Both the position numbers and the translations under genes were made by a program. A stretch of DNA of 64,000 nucleotides, from contig CAJTLU010000007.1 in NCBI GenBank assembly GCA_910577175.1, positions 139,909 through 203,908 of the forward strand, given 5' to 3'. Under the pieces are notes generated by a model, which was given only the letters and a program-made list of their open reading frames with translations, did no database searches and was not told where the DNA came from. Shown one piece after another: positions 1 through 6,787 of this stretch. The stretch's first letter is position 1. Each line of letters begins with the position of its first letter. The DNA comes from an uncultured Lachnospiraceae bacterium. Lineage in GTDB: Bacteria > Bacillota > Clostridia > Lachnospirales > Lachnospiraceae.

Positions 1-100
1 CTCCTAAGGTTCATTTCTTTTGCCTGGAACCTCAAAGGGCCGCTTAACCCGACGGCCGGTATTCCCGTCCTATCAGACTAAGCAGCCCTCTGCGCTGGCA

Positions 101-331
101 TTATTGTAGTATCTCAACGACTACCTTTTTGTCATCTCCGGCTGCTGCGGATTTCACAACGGTGCGGATGGCTTTTGCAATGCGGCCTTGTTTACCGATT
201 ACCTTCCCCATATCCTCCGGTGCCACACGCAATTCTACAACAATCGACTTGTCGGTCTCCTTTTCGGTTACCTCGACTGCATCCGGATGATCTACAAGTG
301 CCATAGCAATAACTTTCACTAACTCTTTCAT
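101..331 (-). CDS. khpA: KH-domain RNA-binding protein KhpA
   Basis: A 76-residue protein that is essentially one KH domain. It carries the GxxG RNA-contact loop as GKQG near residues 46-49, followed by a basic helix (RIAKAIRTVVKS). KhpA proteins bind RNA, usually with KhpB/Jag, and influence cell elongation and division in Firmicutes. It sits 54 bases after rpsP in the usual rpsP-khpA-rimM-trmD order, so it belongs to the ribosome/SRP operon. The length is normal for the family. The 100 bases downstream, to the window edge, hold small inverted repeats but no gene I can support. Confidence 0.93.
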   Translation of the reverse strand: MKELVKVIAMALVDHPDAVEVTEKETDKSIVVELRVAPEDMGKVIGKQGRIAKAIRTVVKSAAAGDDKKVVVEILQ

Positions 332-385
332 TACTGCACACCTTGCCTTTCCGGTTCTGGCGGCTGCCCTGCCCGCATACTTCTG

Positions 386-631
386 TTACTTTTCGATACC
401 GGCCTTTTTCAATATCTTAGCAACGGTCTCGGTCGGCTGTGCGCCGTCAGCAAGCCACTTCTTTGCAGCCTCTTCGTTTACATTGAAAACGCTCGGCTCC
501 TTGGTCGGATCATAGATACCGATCTCATCAATGAACTTTCCGTCACGCGGAGATCTGGAATCTGCTACAACGATTCTATAGAAAGGCGCCTTCTTCTGAC
601 CCATTCTCTTTAATCTGATTTTTACTGCCAT
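386..631 (-). CDS. rpsP: 30S ribosomal protein S16
   Basis: S16 is a small 30S-assembly protein. The N-terminus [20 protein letters not shown] is the family signature and is followed by the VVADSR and DGKFIDEIG segments. I place the start at 631, giving 81 residues, because AAGGAGGT (641-648) lies at ideal spacing upstream. The longer open frame to 679 would add 16 residues not found in S16. It lies between ffh and khpA and is cotranscribed with them. Confidence 0.96.
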   Translation of the reverse strand: MAVKIRLKRMGQKKAPFYRIVVADSRSPRDGKFIDEIGIYDPTKEPSVFNVNEEAAKKWLADGAQPTETVAKILKKAGIEK

Positions 632-699
632 CTTAATTTCACCTCCTTGATAGTTATCCATGTATATTACAGAAAGCAAATGCTTCTTGTAACCAGAAC

Positions 700-2040
700 T
701 TAAAATCCGAACGGCATCTTGAACCCGCGCCGTCCCTTGCCTCCCATCATACCGGAAAGCTGCTTCATCATTTTCTTCTGTCCCTCCACCTGCTTTACCA
801 GACGGTTGACCTCTGAAATATCCACCCCGGCTCCCTCTGCAATCCTGCGTTTTCTCGAGGGATTTAAAAGCGCCGGATTGGCACGCTCTTCCTTTGTCAT
901 GGAGCGGATAATCGCAACCATGCCCTTAAACATATCGTCATTCAGCTCGACGCCCTTTAGCTGGCTCCCTACCCCCGGCAGCATGCTCATAATCTGGCTG
1001 ATGCCGCCCATTTTCTTCATCTGCTCGGTCTGCTCCAGCAAATCATTGAAATCAAACTCCGCTTTCTTAAGCTTCCGCTCCATTTCTTTTGCCTTGCTCT
1101 CGTCAAACTCCGCCTGCGCTTTATCAATTAAAGTAAGGATATCGCCCATTCCGAGAATACGGGACGCCATACGGTCCGGATGGAACTGCTCTACATCCGT
1201 CAGCTTTTCGCCCGTACCTGTATATAAAATCGGTCGTCCGGTCACGGCACGGATGGAAAGCGCCGCACCGCCTCTGGTATCGCCGTCAAGCTTTGTAAGA
1301 ATCACACCGGTAATCCCGATTTCCTTCTCAAACGTCTCCGCCACATTCACTGCATCCTGACCGGTCATGGCATCGACGGTCAGCAGGGTATGGGTAACCG
1401 AAAGTACCTCTTTTATCTTTTTTAGCTCCTCCATCATCGCCTCGTCGATGTGAAGACGCCCGGCAGTATCAATCAAAACTACGTTATTGTTATTTTTCTT
1501 TGCATGCTCTATTGCCGCCTTGGCAATATCCACCGGATTGTTCTTATCTCCCATGGAAAATACCGGAACCCCGGTCTTTTCCCCGTTGATTATCAGCTGG
1601 TCTATCGCCGCCGGACGGTAAATATCGCAGGCTACAAGAAGCGGCCGCTTTCCCTTGCTCTTAAACTGCCCCGCAAGCTTCGCCGCCATCGTCGTCTTAC
1701 CGGCGCCCTGCAGGCCGCACATCATAATGACGGTAATCTCACTGCCCGGAAGGAACGTAAGCTCGGTCGTTTCGGAGCCGAGTAATGTCACCATTTCCTC
1801 ATTTACGATTTTGATTACCATCTGTCCCGGTGTCAGACTGTTCAGCACATCCTGTCCTATCGCGCGCTCCTCTACGGTCTTTACAAAATTCTTTACCACA
1901 CGGAAATTTACATCCGCCTCAAGTAACGCCATCTTTACTTCCTTGAGCGCCGCCTTTACATCGGCCTCGCTCAGCCTGCCCTTACCGCGCAGACTCTTAA
2001 ATATGCTCTGCAGTTTCTCCGAAAGACTGTCAAATGCCAT
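700..2040 (-). CDS. ffh: Signal recognition particle protein Ffh (SRP54)
   Basis: The GTPase subunit of the signal recognition particle. It binds signal sequences and 4.5S/scRNA and delivers ribosomes to FtsY at the membrane. The N domain (about 1-90) is followed by the G domain with the P-loop GLQGAGKTT near residue 108, DTAGRL near 191 and TKLDGD near 248. A methionine-rich M domain runs from about 300 to the end ([16 protein letters not shown] and a C-terminal [16 protein letters not shown]). The 446-residue length is normal. The start follows AAGGAGG closely, nine bases after the ylxM stop, which is the standard ylxM-ffh pairing. Confidence 0.98.
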   Translation of the reverse strand: MAFDSLSEKLQSIFKSLRGKGRLSEADVKAALKEVKMALLEADVNFRVVKNFVKTVEERAIGQDVLNSLTPGQMVIKIVNEEMVTLLGSETTELTFLPGSEITVIMMCGLQGAGKTTMAAKLAGQFKSKGKRPLLVACDIYRPAAIDQLIINGEKTGVPVFSMGDKNNPVDIAKAAIEHAKKNNNNVVLIDTAGRLHIDEAMMEELKKIKEVLSVTHTLLTVDAMTGQDAVNVAETFEKEIGITGVILTKLDGDTRGGAALSIRAVTGRPILYTGTGEKLTDVEQFHPDRMASRILGMGDILTLIDKAQAEFDESKAKEMERKLKKAEFDFNDLLEQTEQMKKMGGISQIMSMLPGVGSQLKGVELNDDMFKGMVAIIRSMTKEERANPALLNPSRKRRIAEGAGVDISEVNRLVKQVEGQKKMMKQLSGMMGGKGRRGFKMPFGF

Positions 2041-2049
2041 ATATCCTCC

Positions 2050-2403
2050 TTACAACCCGTTCAGTATCTCCTCGGTCAAACCCTGCGCTTCCTTTATCAA
2101 AGCAGGATTCCCTGTCGCATAACTATTCTGTAAAAGCTCTTGGATTCGTTCTACACATTTCTTCGTCTTATTAAACTTCTCTACCAGATGGAGCTTCGCT
2201 TCATATCCTCGTAACTGCTTACTGCACCGCTTTACGATGTCGTGCACCCCCTGCCTTGTAATCCCTTCTGTATCCGCAATCTCTGACAGGGAAAAATCAT
2301 TCAGGATGTAGTCTTCAAACACCCGCTTGTTATGCTCCTTTAAAAGCTCCCCATAAAAATCATACAGCATGGCAAGCTCCAAAAGCTCACTTACTTCTTC
2401 CAT
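2050..2403 (-). CDS. ylxM: YlxM/p13-family helix-turn-helix protein
   Basis: A 117-residue protein of the UPF0122 family, encoded directly before ffh in most Firmicutes. It has a sigma-70 region 4-like helix-turn-helix (LSEIADTEGITRQGVHDIVKR, about residues 38-58, split here only for reference). It is thought to modulate SRP components, but its exact role is not settled. The start is ATG at 2403 with AGGUGG nine bases upstream. That ribosome binding site is fully contained in a 13-bp inverted repeat (see the separate entry), so translation may depend on which transcript carries it. Confidence 0.93.
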   Translation of the reverse strand: MEEVSELLELAMLYDFYGELLKEHNKRVFEDYILNDFSLSEIADTEGITRQGVHDIVKRCSKQLRGYEAKLHLVEKFNKTKKCVERIQELLQNSYATGNPALIKEAQGLTEEILNGL

Positions 2404-2411
2404 ACAAAAGC

Positions 2412-2444
2412 ACCACCTGTAAAGCTTTTTTCTTTACAGGTGGT
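2412..2444 (-). terminator. 13-bp perfect inverted repeat covering the ylxM ribosome binding site
   Basis: ACCACCTGTAAAG and its exact complement flank a 7-base loop. On the minus strand the 3' arm contains the AGGUGG ribosome binding site of ylxM. Only a short U run (GCUUUUG) follows, so it could be a weak terminator for the upstream ECF gene, a translational block on read-through RNA, or both. The ylxM promoter would start RNA inside the 5' arm and leave only about half the stem. Confidence 0.6.
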
Positions 2445-2473
2445 AGTGTAACAGATAATGCAGAATGTGTCAA
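2445..2473 (-). promoter_or_regulatory. Sigma-A promoter of the ylxM-ffh-rpsP-khpA operon
   Basis: TTGACA (2468-2473) and TACACT (2445-2450) are separated by exactly 17 bases on the minus strand, in the gap between the ECF gene and ylxM. The predicted transcription start is near 2438. Confidence 0.7.
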
Positions 2474-2498
2474 GTAGTTTTTTACCTGATTATATTTT

Positions 2499-3017
2499 TT
2501 ACCTGATATTCCTTTCCGCAAATCGCAATGCTGAAACAATCGGCAGAATCAGTATCCCGCACAAAAAATTGCTGACGCCATGAATACAGTCCCACGGCAG
2601 CCCCGCAATAATCCAGGCAATCATTCCCTTAAAGCTTAATCCAAAGATAATTGCCTGTGCCGGAGCATATAAGGTCCCGAATAAAAAGCCATGTGCCGCG
2701 CAGACTGCCATATACACGAAAGGCTGCAGTTTTTTCGGGAGCCTCTTCGGAAGAAGCATCACGGCGCCCCAGAGAACCGTCCATACATATAAATAGGGAA
2801 TCCACCATGTAGCAAAGCCGCAGAAAATACCATTTAAAATCACATAAGTATAAATCGGGTATAACGCTTTTTTTCTGTAGACCACCGTAAACGCGACTGT
2901 AAATACGCCAATCAGATGTATATTAGGAAACATCTCCATAATCATCTTTGACGCATACATAACCGTTCCAAGCATTCCGAAAATGGCAATTTCCCGGATA
3001 ATAAGCTTCCTGTTCAT
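2499..3017 (-). CDS. ECF transporter S component (substrate-binding membrane subunit)
   Basis: A very hydrophobic 172-residue protein with about five or six membrane segments and few charged residues, matching the size and texture of S components of energy-coupling-factor vitamin transporters. The first four bases overlap the end of the DUF4430 lipoprotein gene (ATGA), so the two are translationally coupled. Such pairs occur in Clostridia, and DUF4430 is related to the transcobalamin C-terminal fold. A cobalamin-like substrate is therefore possible, but nothing in the S component itself proves it. The ATPases and T component must be encoded elsewhere. Confidence 0.75.
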   Translation of the reverse strand: MNRKLIIREIAIFGMLGTVMYASKMIMEMFPNIHLIGVFTVAFTVVYRKKALYPIYTYVILNGIFCGFATWWIPYLYVWTVLWGAVMLLPKRLPKKLQPFVYMAVCAAHGFLFGTLYAPAQAIIFGLSFKGMIAWIIAGLPWDCIHGVSNFLCGILILPIVSALRFAERNIR

Positions 3018-3475
3018 TCTATACGGAAGGAATAGCTATCCCCCTCTGTTATCGTGGTAGAATCCACGCCTGTCTGCGCGTATTCATCGTTGATATAAAA
3101 TGCCCAGTATACGCCATCTTTGTCATAATCGGCAGTTATGCCGTTGACTGTTTTTACAAAAAGACCGTATGCGCTTTCTTCCCCGGCAATCAGGTCAAGC
3201 TCTAAGAGCGCCTTCCCTACCGTCTCCTGGTCCGTATGGATTTCAAACCACGTTTCACTGCCCTCTTTATCTACTACAGAAAAAGTGAATTTCGTGCTGC
3301 CCTCGCCAAGCTGAGTGGCTTTTTCAATATCTTCTGTATTGTCTTTTGGCCCTGCGCCGGTAGGCGTACCGTTGCCGCTACTGTCCTTACAGCCAGCCGT
3401 AACTAACGCCATAGCTACAATCAAAGCCATACAAAGGATAACTGATGATAATTTTTTACTACAGTTCTTTTTCAT
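3014..3475 (-). CDS. DUF4430-domain lipoprotein
   Basis: A 153-residue secreted lipoprotein. The signal segment (SSVILCMALIVAMALVTAGC) ends in a lipobox at VTAGC. A short Gly/Ser/Thr linker follows, and then a DUF4430 domain with the conserved pattern FTFSVVDKEG, TVGKALLELDLI, ADYDKDGVYWAFYINDEYA. The related fold in human transcobalamin binds the ligand, and bacterial members are thought to be extracytoplasmic ligand proteins. I start at 3475 (MKKNCSKK) because AAGGAGAG lies just upstream. The longer open frame reads into the promoter leader. Confidence 0.8.
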   Translation of the reverse strand: MKKNCSKKLSSVILCMALIVAMALVTAGCKDSSGNGTPTGAGPKDNTEDIEKATQLGEGSTKFTFSVVDKEGSETWFEIHTDQETVGKALLELDLIAGEESAYGLFVKTVNGITADYDKDGVYWAFYINDEYAQTGVDSTTITEGDSYSFRIE

Positions 3476-3530
3476 ATACTTACTCTCCTTCTGTGCCCCT
3501 GCGTTTCCGCAAAAGGTCAATTTGTTCTAA
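3476..3530 (-). promoter_or_regulatory. Leader resembling a decayed c-di-GMP-I riboswitch
   Basis: The leader and its promoter align with those of the Rhs gene at 17.6 kb. They share TATTATTTTAG at the -10, AAATTG after it, and a hairpin TGCGGAAACGCAGG with the same GAAA tetraloop. The rest of the aptamer is missing: GGGACGCAAAG in the Rhs copy is replaced by GGGGCACAGAAGGAG, which forms the ribosome binding site of the lipoprotein gene. This looks like a truncated copy that kept the promoter and first hairpin but lost ligand sensing. Confidence 0.55.
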
Positions 3531-3531
3531 A

Positions 3532-3560
3532 ATAATACCCTTTTCTTATTATTTTGTCAA
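3532..3560 (-). promoter_or_regulatory. Sigma-A promoter of the DUF4430-ECF pair
   Basis: TTGACA (3555-3560) and TATTAT (3532-3537) with a 17-base spacer on the minus strand. Sequence and spacing are nearly the same as the Rhs promoter at 17692-17720. Confidence 0.75.
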
Positions 3561-3731
3561 TCTGTTTTAGTCCGATTCATTTTATATGATTTATTTCATT
3601 TGATGCTAATTACATAAACATTCAACAAATGATACTGATAAGAAAATGACTAAAGTCATATAAATTAATGACCACCGTAACTTCCCTTTTATACGCTGAT
3701 TTTGTATATTAAATAAAAAGGAGGCTTTCGT

Positions 3732-4505
3732 ATGAATACAAAAACAAAAAGGCGCATTCTGATTATTTTAATAGGAATCGGCTTCTTGCTGGTTGGTATT
3801 ATTATCAATTTTATTCCAACATGGAATTTAAAAACAAAAGATATGAATGTGTTAAGCGGTGACTGGATAACTGTATATTATGAAACGGAAAAAGATGCTG
3901 CCAGAGACGTTTTTGCATATGCAAATGCTGAAACGGCTTCCATTGCAAAAAAGTTAGGCTTCAGTGAAAAGCAAAATGTTAATGTTTATATTTATGATTA
4001 TCAAAATACAATGCAAACAAAGAAATATGGCTATATAGCACCATTGTTAGGGCTTGATTGGTATATTGGCGATAATATTGGAACAAATATTATATTAACA
4101 TCCCCCGCAAATCCAGGAAAAGTACACGATTATGATAATAATAAATATGCTGTATTGCATGAAATTGTACATGCATATGTCAGTGTAATTAATCGAGAGG
4201 TAGCTTTGTGGCTTACGGAAGGAATGGCATTATATTTAAGCAACGGAGAACCATTTTATAAGGCAAACTTAGAATATTTTACAATACCAGCATACAATGA
4301 CACAAATTCAAATAATCCACTTACCTTTTCAAATTGTAGCGGCTATACTTTTGCACATACATATATTGAATATTTGGATAAGACATATGGCTGGGATAAG
4401 GTGTTAAAACTTATCAAATCAGAAAATTATGAAGAATGCTTCGATAAGTCTAAAAAAGAAATTTATGAAGAATGGGTACATTATATTGAAAACTATTATC
4501 AATGA
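3732..4505 (+). CDS. Membrane-anchored gluzincin metallopeptidase (peptidase MA-like)
   Basis: A 257-residue protein with one N-terminal membrane segment (about residues 9-29) and an extracellular zinc peptidase domain. The zinc motif HEIVH is at residues 143-147, and the third ligand is probably E163 in LTEGMAL, 16 residues after the motif, as in gluzincins. It is the only convincing plus-strand gene here. It is clearly richer in A and T than its neighbours and sits at the edge of the Rhs debris, which suggests horizontal acquisition. A clean AAGGAGG precedes the ATG. The substrate is unknown. It might process surface proteins. Confidence 0.75.
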   Translation: MNTKTKRRILIILIGIGFLLVGIIINFIPTWNLKTKDMNVLSGDWITVYYETEKDAARDVFAYANAETASIAKKLGFSEKQNVNVYIYDYQNTMQTKKYGYIAPLLGLDWYIGDNIGTNIILTSPANPGKVHDYDNNKYAVLHEIVHAYVSVINREVALWLTEGMALYLSNGEPFYKANLEYFTIPAYNDTNSNNPLTFSNCSGYTFAHTYIEYLDKTYGWDKVLKLIKSENYEECFDKSKKEIYEEWVHYIENYYQ

Positions 4506-4561
4506 ACATTTTTTCGTTTGTTAGGTAACGTATAAAGGAGACTCTGAAAAAACGGATTTTC

Positions 4562-5703
4562 TATCAAAATCACAATAACCGCCAGCTCGATACGATATGG
4601 CTACTCTGGTCGATGTAGCGCTCCGGGTTGTTTATGCAGTAGGTATAAAGGTTCAGGCTCAGCGGGCCGGACTGGCAGCCGGCATAAAGGACGGAATTAT
4701 CCGCTTCGCCGGTCTGTCCGGTAAGATTGCCGAACGCATCATAAGAATATGTTGCTATGACCTCCCCTCCGGAAAGGAGCGTCACCACGTCGCCGTGGGT
4801 GTTGTAGAGGTAGGAATAGGTTATCTTCTCCGATTTTCGTCCACATCCCCTGCACCGGCTTCACTGTATACCTCCCGGAACAGGAGCGGTCCGCCGTACA
4901 CATTCCTTGCGGTTAAGGTGCCGTCCCCGTCTGCCTCCATGATAACATGCTCCCCGTCGTAAAGGAAGCGGGACGTAGCAGTCACACCGTCTGTGGTAAC
5001 CTCCTTCGCCACACGGAAGCCCTGCGCATTGTAGGTATTCCTGACGGAGGTTTCTGCCGTCCTTGCGGAAACCATCTGGTTGTGCAGGTCGTAGGAGGCG
5101 GAAAGCACCGTGCCTCCCCCGTCGCCGTTTCCGTTACTGTCGTACTGCGTCTCCGTCAGACGGTTGCCGTTCACATCATAGGTATAAACGGTTTCCGAAC
5201 GCTTCTTCCCGGCTTCCGTCCCTGCGCTCCTGACAAGCTGGTTCCGGCTGTTGTAGGTGTAAATGGTTTCCACGGTAACAGTTTTTTGCGTACCGTCCGA
5301 AGCCGCGGTCTGCACGGTTTCCGTCATTGTCCTGCGGTTCCCTGCACCGTCATAGGTGTAAGAAACGGTACGTCCGTCCGGGTACTCCACACGGGACAAA
5401 CGGTTCAGGCTGTCATAGGTATATGCCGTCGTGCCGCGCTCTGTGTCTCCCGATTTCTCGGTCTTTGTCTTCAGGTTCCCGGCAGCATCATAGGTATACA
5501 AAAACTCGTCCTGCACGCTGCCGTCCGCAAGGGTATTCTTAACAGACGTCACCTGGTAACATCCGTCGAAGGTATAGCTCTCCTTGGTGCCGTCCCCATA
5601 GGTCACGCGTATACCGCTTTGCACGATGCTCCGTGCGCCTGTGCGGAACAAAATGGACCGCACAAGATTGGAACGCCCGTCATAGGTATAGGTCTTTGCT
5701 ACG
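4562..5703 (-). pseudogene. Rhs/YD-repeat core fragment (broken partial copy of the downstream end of the 6788-17491 gene)
   Basis: The fragment is highly similar to the 3' core of the intact Rhs gene but broken in several ways. Its 5' end matches the intact gene around 9985-9897 and then jumps to about 8830, joined within the recurring CATAGGT of the YD repeats. A one-base deletion near 4835 shifts the frame (SEKITYS versus the intact ERVTYSY). About 100 bases encoding the last YD repeat are lost between two CCGGC(G/A)TA copies near 4680. A further shift near 4600 spoils the PSGHIAIEL junction. No promoter or start is visible. It is probably a relic of cassette exchange by recombination at YD repeats. 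Confidence 0.85.
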
Positions 5704-5748
5704 TTGTAATTTATTGAAAATCCGAAAGTATAACCTTAATAAATTTTA

Positions 5749-6008
5749 CTATTTCCAACGTTTATACAATTCAGCCAAATCCAATAATTCCATACCTAGT
5801 TTATCCTGAAAATCCCATGAATCAACAATAATTCTAGGATAACTCAATGGTAAGCACTTATTATTCAGCATTTTCTCAAGTTCTTTCAATATCACATTTA
5901 ATTGAACAAGATTTTTTTTACTACTTCCTTTTTCTATATTTTTTATTTCAATTCTTACATATTGTTGAACATCTAAATTTTTTTCTTGTATTTTTCTTCT
6001 ATTGACAT
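5749..6008 (-). pseudogene. Orphan immunity gene remnant (one-base frameshift)
   Basis: The ATG at 6008 has GGAGG ten bases upstream and overlaps the stop of the toxin remnant, as is typical of toxin/immunity pairs. It reads MSIEEKYKKK and then hits a stop in a run of seven A bases (plus-strand T run about 5978-5984). Adding one A restores a frame of about 86 residues that ends ELLDLAELYKRWK. The restored protein is small, with helical and acidic stretches. The family is not recognised. This is most simply an inactivating slippage in a homopolymer. Confidence 0.6.
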
Positions 6009-6209
6009 TTAATCAAATCCTCCAAATTATTAATATAATATTTCAAATTTATCCATCCTGCTTTTCCTTTCTTATTTTGATAATTTTTGAGTTCTTATAA
6101 TCCAGTCTTCATCAAACTGTTCAAATAATAACTGTAGTCCACCTCCCGGTCGATATTCTATATTATTAGAAGCATATTTTGCAGTGCCTACCACATATTT
6201 GTAGGTAAC
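5999..6209 (-). pseudogene. Orphan polymorphic-toxin C-terminus remnant
   Basis: An in-frame piece reads YKYVVGTAKYASNNIEYRPG and continues GGLQLLFEQFDEDWI before a stop at 6072-6074. After a frame change the sequence continues LKNYQNKKGKAGWINLKYY to a stop at 5999-6001, which overlaps the next start codon. It has no start of its own and is cut off upstream, as expected for a toxin tip displaced from an Rhs gene. The activity is not identified. The region is AT-rich like other toxin tips. Confidence 0.55.
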
Positions 6210-6257
6210 CTACTACGGAACTCCGGAACACTTCCTCATTAATAAATTACAATGTAT

Positions 6258-6785
6258 TTACATCAGCTTTAATAATTCGCATTGCAATTCATTATCACTC
6301 AAGTCATCAATATGCTGAAATATAAACACTAACAGTTTCATAACTTTTTTGAAGGCTACATTACTTGAGCCCACTTCATCATATCCTCCACTCAATATTT
6401 CTATAGTCCCACTAGGTAACTTCTCAAGAGGATATTCTTTGAAAAACTCATTGATTGCATCCGCAAATTCTTTATCTAATCCCACACATACTACCTTATT
6501 AAATGGTAAAACTTGTGATTTAAAAAAATTTTCTTCTTTTCCATAATTAATAATTACATCTGTTTTGTTTTTTTGATTATTCGTATATTTCATACATACC
6601 ATTGCATAGTTACTAACATGACGAGGATGCAATTTTATTTCAATACAAATTGTTCCAATATGCCAATTAGTATTATCAGCTTTTGCACTCAAATGCAGAG
6701 TATTCTGACCTACACACTTAAATGGTACTTCATCTTTCCATATACATACTTTTTTATATCCATTATCACTTTCAAATAATAACAT
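6258..6785 (-). CDS. Probable immunity protein for the Rhs C-terminal toxin
   Basis: A 175-residue cytoplasmic protein with no signal peptide. It starts two bases after the Rhs stop, with AAGGA in the Rhs tail as ribosome binding site. That position is where cognate immunity genes lie. The C-terminal half (about 95-165) resembles domain IV of elongation factor G: the segment GGYDEVGSSNVAFK parallels the EF-G pattern G-S-Y-H-x-V-D-S-S-x-x-A-F-K, and the preceding helix (DKEFADAINEFFKEY) fits the same order. I infer immunity from context. The EF-G likeness is by eye only. The gene is AT-rich like the toxin tip. Confidence 0.7.
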   Translation of the reverse strand: MLLFESDNGYKKVCIWKDEVPFKCVGQNTLHLSAKADNTNWHIGTICIEIKLHPRHVSNYAMVCMKYTNNQKNKTDVIINYGKEENFFKSQVLPFNKVVCVGLDKEFADAINEFFKEYPLEKLPSGTIEILSGGYDEVGSSNVAFKKVMKLLVFIFQHIDDLSDNELQCELLKLM

Positions 6786-6787
6786 AT

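Noticed and set aside
1..100. Start of rimM at about position 14 on the minus strand
   Set aside because: An ATG reading off the edge exists, but only five codons are visible and no good ribosome binding site precedes it.
3476..3731. Cobalamin riboswitch before the ECF/DUF4430 pair
   Set aside because: The leader is only about 50 bases and has none of the B12-box sequence.
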